From: Otariodibacter sp.
GTDB lineage: Bacteria; Pseudomonadota; Gammaproteobacteria; Enterobacterales; Pasteurellaceae
Length of the DNA: 63,896 nt
Reading direction: 5' to 3'
Assembly (NCBI RefSeq): GCF_029256985.1
Contig: NZ_JARIDQ010000019.1
Coordinates: 1 to 63,896, forward strand
Shown in pieces: positions 59,778-63,896 of this stretch (positions are counted from its first letter, which is position 1; the number at the start of each line of letters is the position of its first letter). The translations under genes were made by a program, and so were the position numbers. The notes under the pieces are model-generated. The model had not been told where the DNA came from. It saw nothing but the letters and a program-made list of their open reading frames with translations, and searched no databases.

Positions 59778-59809
59778 CAAAAATGAGAGCCTCTATTATC
59801 AGAGGCTCT
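59778..59809 (-). terminator. ileS terminator
   Basis: AGAGCCTCT (59786-59794) pairs with AGAGGCTCT (59801-59809) around a 6-nt loop, followed on the minus strand by CATTTTTG. It ends the ribF-ileS transcript before pssA. Confidence 0.88.
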
Positions 59810-59822
59810 ATTGATTCAGTGG

Positions 59823-62636
59823 TTAAGCAAAGCTACGCTTCTCACCTTCACCGGCCACATTTTCAACACAGCGACCACAAATTTCACTATGTTCAGGATG
59901 TGAACCAATGTCGGTAGCATAGTGCCAACAACGAGGACATTTTTCACCTTCTGCTCGCTCTACTTTTACTGCTAATCCTTCTAGCTCACCTACTGAGACA
60001 TCAGCATCAGCAAGTGGTTTCACTATTGCTTGTGAAGTAATTAATACAAAACGTAATTCATTACCTAATGTTTCTAACAATGGTAATAATTTATCATCTG
60101 CATAAACGGTTACTTTTGCTTCTAAGCCTGCACCAATAAGTTTATCACTACGAGCTTGCTCTAAGACTCGGTTTACTTCCGTACGCACTTTTAACAGTTG
60201 TTGCCAATAGGCATCATCTAGTTTATCGCTCTTATCTAAACCGAATAGTCCTTCATAAAATTCTTCAGTGAAAACAAACTCTGCACGATTTTCTACTTTT
60301 GGTAAATGTCCCCAAATTTCATCGGCAGTAAAAGATAAAATTGGTGCAATCCAACGAACTAAGGCTTCTGAAATATGCCACAATGCAGTTTGACAACTAC
60401 GACGAGCCAAGCTATCCGCTTTAGTAGTATATTGGCGGTCTTTGATAATATCTAAGTAGAATGAACCCATTTCAATTGAACAGAAACGCATTAAACGTTG
60501 TACGACTGCGTGGAATTGATAGTTATCATAAGCTTCTTTGATCTCATTTTGCGCTTCTAAAGCACAGCTCACCGCCCAACGGTCAAGAGAAATCATTTCT
60601 TCAGGTTTCACTAAATCACGTTTAGGATCAAAACCATTTAAGTTTGCTAATAAGAAACGAGCAGTATTACGAATACGACGATAAGAATCAGCGGCACGAT
60701 TTAAAATATTCATCGATACAGCAATTTCACCCGTATAGTCAGTTGAAGCTACCCATAAACGTAAAATATCCGCACCATTTTTATTCCAAACTTCACTTGG
60801 AACAATAACGTTGCCTAATGATTTAGACATTTTGCGACCTTTCTCATCAACTGTAAAACCATGAGTTAAAACTTGACGATAAGGTGCTTTTCCATTTGTT
60901 GCAGTTGAAAGCATCAGTGATGACATAAACCAACCACGATGTTGGTCTGAACCTTCTAAATACATGTCAATAGAGTGTCCATTAAACTCTGGGCGTTGTT
61001 CAACAACAGAAGCGTAAGTTGAGCCTGAATCGAACCATACATCAAGAGTATCTGGTACTTTACGATAATCTTTCGCATCATCACCAAGTAATTCTTCTGG
61101 TTCTAAATCCCACCATGCTTGAATACCTGATTTTTCAACACGTTTTGCTACTTCTTCTAATATTTCTAATGTGCGAGGATGAAGTTCTTCTGTTTCTTTG
61201 TGAACGAACATCGTCATTGGTACACCCCAAGTACGCTGACGAGAGATACACCAGTCAGGGCGGTTTGTAACCATTTTATCAATACGCGCCTCCCCCCAAC
61301 TTGGGATCCAACGAACTGATTTAATTTCATCTAAAGCTTGAGTTCTTAAGCCTGCTTTTTCCATACCAATAAACCATTGAGGCGTTGCACGGAAAATAAT
61401 TGGAGTTTTATGACGCCAACAGTGTGGGTAGCTATGCTTAATTCTTTCTAATTTAAGCAATGCTCCAACTTCTTTTAACTTCTCAATAACGAGATCATTT
61501 GATTCAAATACGCCTTTACCTGCAAAGAATGGGGCTGTAGAAATGAATTTACCCTCATTATCAATCAATCCTGCCATTTCTAAGTTATATTGTTTAGCAA
61601 CGATAAAGTCATCTAAACCGTGATCTGGTGCAGTATGAACTAATCCAGTACCACCATCAGTAGTAACGTGATCACCTAAAATAAATGGAACATCAAAATC
61701 ATAGAATGGATGATTAAAGCGCATTAACTCTAAATCTTTACCTTTCGCTGAACCTAACACTTCAACTTCTTTCATCTCTACAGCTTTTTGTACGCTTTCA
61801 ACTAACTCTTGAGCTAGAATCATACGCTCATCACCAAATTGTACTAATTGATAATCAAGTTCTGCATTAAGTGCAATTGCTCTATTTGATGGAATTGTCC
61901 AAGGTGTTGTTGTCCAAATTACAGCGGAGATCTTACCGCGTCCTTTACCTACTGCATCAAATTTTTGTTCTACTTGCTCAGAGTTTACCGCAGAAAAACG
62001 TACATAAATTGACGGAGAAACTTTATCTTCGTATTCTACTTCTGCTTCAGCTAGAGATGAACCACAGTCTAAACACCAATGAACTGGTTTAGACCCTTTA
62101 TATAAATGACCATTTTTAATTACTTTTCCTAAAGTACGAATAATTGCTGCTTCAGTGTCAAAATTCATTGTAAGATAAGGATTATCCCAATCACCTAAAA
62201 TACCCATACGGATAAAATCAGCTTTTTGTCCTTCTACCTGTTCTTTAGCATAATCACGGCACGCTTGACGGAATTCAGCTGCAGAAATTTTTTCGTTAGG
62301 CTTACCAACTAATCCTTCTACTTTTAATTCTATTGGTAAACCATGACAATCCCAACCTGGCACATAAGGCGTATCAAATCCTAATGCAGTTTTAGATTTC
62401 ATAATAATATCTTTTAAAATTTTATTAACTGCATGTCCTAAATGAATGTTACCATTTGCATAAGGAGGGCCATCATGAAGAATAAACGTTTTCTTCCCTT
62501 TACTTGATCCACGTACTTTTTGGTATAAATTTTTATCATACCAATTTTTCAACATATCAGGCTCACGTTTAGCGAGATCTCCTCGCATAGGAAAACCTGT
62601 TTGAGGCAAATTTAGTGTATTTTTATAGTCAGTCAT
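59823..62636 (-). CDS. ileS: Isoleucyl-tRNA synthetase IleS
   Basis: IleS charges tRNA-Ile. The 937-residue product has HLGH at 65-68 (HIGH motif), KMSKS in [10 protein letters not shown], and the C-terminal zinc motif CPRCW...CGRC. Length is as in E. coli (938). The start is 37 bp after ribF, so they are likely one operon; lspA, the usual next gene, is not downstream here. Confidence 0.98.
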   Translation of the reverse strand: MTDYKNTLNLPQTGFPMRGDLAKREPDMLKNWYDKNLYQKVRGSSKGKKTFILHDGPPYANGNIHLGHAVNKILKDIIMKSKTALGFDTPYVPGWDCHGLPIELKVEGLVGKPNEKISAAEFRQACRDYAKEQVEGQKADFIRMGILGDWDNPYLTMNFDTEAAIIRTLGKVIKNGHLYKGSKPVHWCLDCGSSLAEAEVEYEDKVSPSIYVRFSAVNSEQVEQKFDAVGKGRGKISAVIWTTTPWTIPSNRAIALNAELDYQLVQFGDERMILAQELVESVQKAVEMKEVEVLGSAKGKDLELMRFNHPFYDFDVPFILGDHVTTDGGTGLVHTAPDHGLDDFIVAKQYNLEMAGLIDNEGKFISTAPFFAGKGVFESNDLVIEKLKEVGALLKLERIKHSYPHCWRHKTPIIFRATPQWFIGMEKAGLRTQALDEIKSVRWIPSWGEARIDKMVTNRPDWCISRQRTWGVPMTMFVHKETEELHPRTLEILEEVAKRVEKSGIQAWWDLEPEELLGDDAKDYRKVPDTLDVWFDSGSTYASVVEQRPEFNGHSIDMYLEGSDQHRGWFMSSLMLSTATNGKAPYRQVLTHGFTVDEKGRKMSKSLGNVIVPSEVWNKNGADILRLWVASTDYTGEIAVSMNILNRAADSYRRIRNTARFLLANLNGFDPKRDLVKPEEMISLDRWAVSCALEAQNEIKEAYDNYQFHAVVQRLMRFCSIEMGSFYLDIIKDRQYTTKADSLARRSCQTALWHISEALVRWIAPILSFTADEIWGHLPKVENRAEFVFTEEFYEGLFGLDKSDKLDDAYWQQLLKVRTEVNRVLEQARSDKLIGAGLEAKVTVYADDKLLPLLETLGNELRFVLITSQAIVKPLADADVSVGELEGLAVKVERAEGEKCPRCWHYATDIGSHPEHSEICGRCVENVAGEGEKRSFA

Positions 62637-62673
62637 ATTATTTTCCAGTTAATAAAATTTAATATTTATAAAA

Positions 62674-63627
62674 TCAATCTGCTCTTTCAAAAAATGTTCT
62701 AGCTACAATAACATCTTGTTTAATTTGATTTTTCAATGCATCAAAACTTTCAAATTTAATTTCTGATCGAATTTTTTTCAAAAAGCTTATTTCAATTACT
62801 TCGCCGTAAATTTCTCCGCTAAAATTAAATATATGTACTTCGAGTATAGGTTTTGTTCCATTGATAGTTGGTCTATTACCTACATTTGCTACACCGAAAA
62901 AATTACTGGTATTTTTTGTTTTTATCGATACCGCATAAACTCCTTGAATAGGTGTAACTAGACGATTTAGCATCACATTTGCTGTTGGAAAACCTATTGT
63001 TCTCCCTAACTTATTCCCATGTACAACTCGCCCTCTTATTGAATAAGGCTTGCCAAGCATTTTTTCAACTAACTTTAAATCATCATTTTTCAAGGCTTCT
63101 CGAATCAAAGAACTGCTGATTCGCAATCCATCTAAACAATAGCTATTACTATTATCTACTTGAAATCCATACTTAGAACCCACTTCATTTAAAAATTGAA
63201 AATCACCCTGCCTATTTTTCCCAAATCGAAAATCATCACCTACACTTAAATACTTCACATTCAATTTTTTTACTAATATGTTCTGTACAAATTGTTCTGG
63301 TGATTGCTCTGCAAATTTCGAATTGAAATGAAGACAGAGGACATAATCAATCCCTATCTCTCTAAGATAATACAGTTTATCTCTTAATCGCATTAATCTT
63401 GCTGGCGCAACTATAATTTTATTCTGTTTAGCAAAAAACTCTCTTGGTTGAGGTTCAAATAGCATTACTACAGAAGGTAATGATAGCTCGTAAGATTTAT
63501 CCAATAAACGCTTTAAAATATACTTATGTCCCAGATGAACTCCATCAAAATTACCTATAGCTAAAACACATCCTTTAGCAAGTATTGGATATCTAGTTAA
63601 ATTATGAATTCCTCGAATTAATTGCAT
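62674..63627 (-). CDS. ribF: Bifunctional riboflavin kinase / FMN adenylyltransferase RibF
   Basis: RibF makes FMN and FAD. The 317-residue product has an N-terminal nucleotidyltransferase domain with GNFDGVHLGH at 25-34 and LIREAL, then the riboflavin kinase domain with GRVVHGNKLGRTIGFPTANV. The order ribF-ileS is conserved. A minus-strand TATAAT (plus ATTATA near 63664) may be its promoter. Confidence 0.97.
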   Translation of the reverse strand: MQLIRGIHNLTRYPILAKGCVLAIGNFDGVHLGHKYILKRLLDKSYELSLPSVVMLFEPQPREFFAKQNKIIVAPARLMRLRDKLYYLREIGIDYVLCLHFNSKFAEQSPEQFVQNILVKKLNVKYLSVGDDFRFGKNRQGDFQFLNEVGSKYGFQVDNSNSYCLDGLRISSSLIREALKNDDLKLVEKMLGKPYSIRGRVVHGNKLGRTIGFPTANVMLNRLVTPIQGVYAVSIKTKNTSNFFGVANVGNRPTINGTKPILEVHIFNFSGEIYGEVIEISFLKKIRSEIKFESFDALKNQIKQDVIVARTFFERAD

Positions 63628-63783
63628 TGAATAAATATGATCAATTTAAATGAAATAGTCTTTGATTATACGTTTAACTGTTATAAATTGAAAGGAAGAG
63701 TGATTGATATTCTTGAAAAATTTATAGAATAGGTAGCTAAGAAAAATGTAGCACTTCTATTAAAATTTCTCAAACAATAAAAA

Positions 63784-63818
63784 GCAAAAAACCGTAAGTT
63801 ATCTCTAACTTACGGTTT
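63784..63818 (-). terminator. rRNA operon terminator
   Basis: ACCGTAAGTT (63791-63800) pairs with AACTTACGGT (63807-63816). On the minus strand the stem is followed by TTTTTTGC. It lies about 12 bp beyond the 5S rRNA end. Confidence 0.9.
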
Positions 63819-63829
63819 CCCTTAATAAA

Positions 63830-63896
63830 GCCCTGATGGCGACCTACTCTCACATGGCGAATCACCACACTACCATCGGCATAACAGCATTTTACT
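63830..63896 (-). rRNA. rrf: 5S ribosomal RNA (partial, 5' part outside window)
   Basis: The reverse complement reads AGTAAAATGCTGTTATGCCG, then ATGGTAGTGTGGTG, GAGAGTAGG and CAGGGC, the 3' half of a gammaproteobacterial 5S rRNA. About 67 nt are present. It is read leftward and followed by an intrinsic terminator. The operon's 16S and 23S genes would lie beyond the right edge. The exact 3' base is uncertain by a few nt. Confidence 0.93.

Overview
This is a 63.9-kb A+T-rich stretch of a Pasteurellaceae (Gammaproteobacteria) chromosome. Gene content and protein similarity match the Haemophilus/Actinobacillus group (OpsX, lipoprotein e(P4), the thiamine ThiPQ transporter, the YihI-DUF2489-HemN cluster, Mla-IbaG-MurA). 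Six exact copies of ACAAGCGGT, the core of the Actinobacillus pleuropneumoniae-type DNA uptake signal, plus many one-mismatch copies, occur in the window. Only one copy of the H. influenzae-type core was found. This points to the Actinobacillus/Mannheimia/Glaesserella side of the family; I do not name a species. I recognised no insertion sequence, prophage, CRISPR array or tRNA gene. The window opens inside ssb and ends inside a 5S rRNA gene, the tail of an rRNA operon read on the minus strand.

Layout. (1) 1-6.6 kb: ssb and uvrA diverge from an SOS (LexA) promoter region. uvrA is followed without a visible terminator by an orphan PD-(D/E)XK nuclease-like gene, then yacL and a YidE/AspT-type transporter. 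(2) 6.6-14.4 kb: tyrA, opsX, tusE and yccA, then mtr, xthA, ttcA, ubiX and yhbP. (3) 14.4-30.7 kb: a long minus-strand block dominated by envelope genes: lptD, envC, a YibQ-type deacetylase, tamA, tamB, then cydD-cydC. yihI-DUF2489-hemN lies upstream of it. (4) 30.8-37 kb: pgeF-ridA, yejK, bamE, rluD, bamD and tsaD; bamD has a sigmaE-like promoter and a degenerate upstream copy of it. (5) 36.8-37.2 kb: the longest gene-free gap, with DnaA-box-like sequences and a possible small RNA. (6) 37-48 kb: a methyltransferase-uvrD pair (uvrD with a LexA-like box), yfcZ, thiPQ, ftsN, hel, a preQ1-type riboswitch with yhhQ, map, grcA and ung. (7) 48-56 kb: a minus-strand block mlaF-E-D-C-B, ibaG, murA, yciO, rluB, bioB. 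(8) 56-63.9 kb: rluA, norM, pssA, ileS, ribF, 5S rRNA.

Together these genes are mostly core functions: outer-membrane building and lipid transport (BamD/E, LptD, TamA/B, Mla, OpsX, PssA), DNA repair (Ssb, UvrA, UvrD, XthA, Ung), RNA modification (TtcA, TusE, TsaD, RluA/B/D, YciO) and cofactors (RibF, BioB, UbiX, HemN, ThiPQ). The most unusual signals are the nuclease-like gene that may be SOS co-transcribed with uvrA, long poly-G tracts inside two core genes (G11 in hemN, G9 in mlaE) that could slip, the duplicated sigmaE-like promoter at bamD, and the non-coding gap after tsaD.
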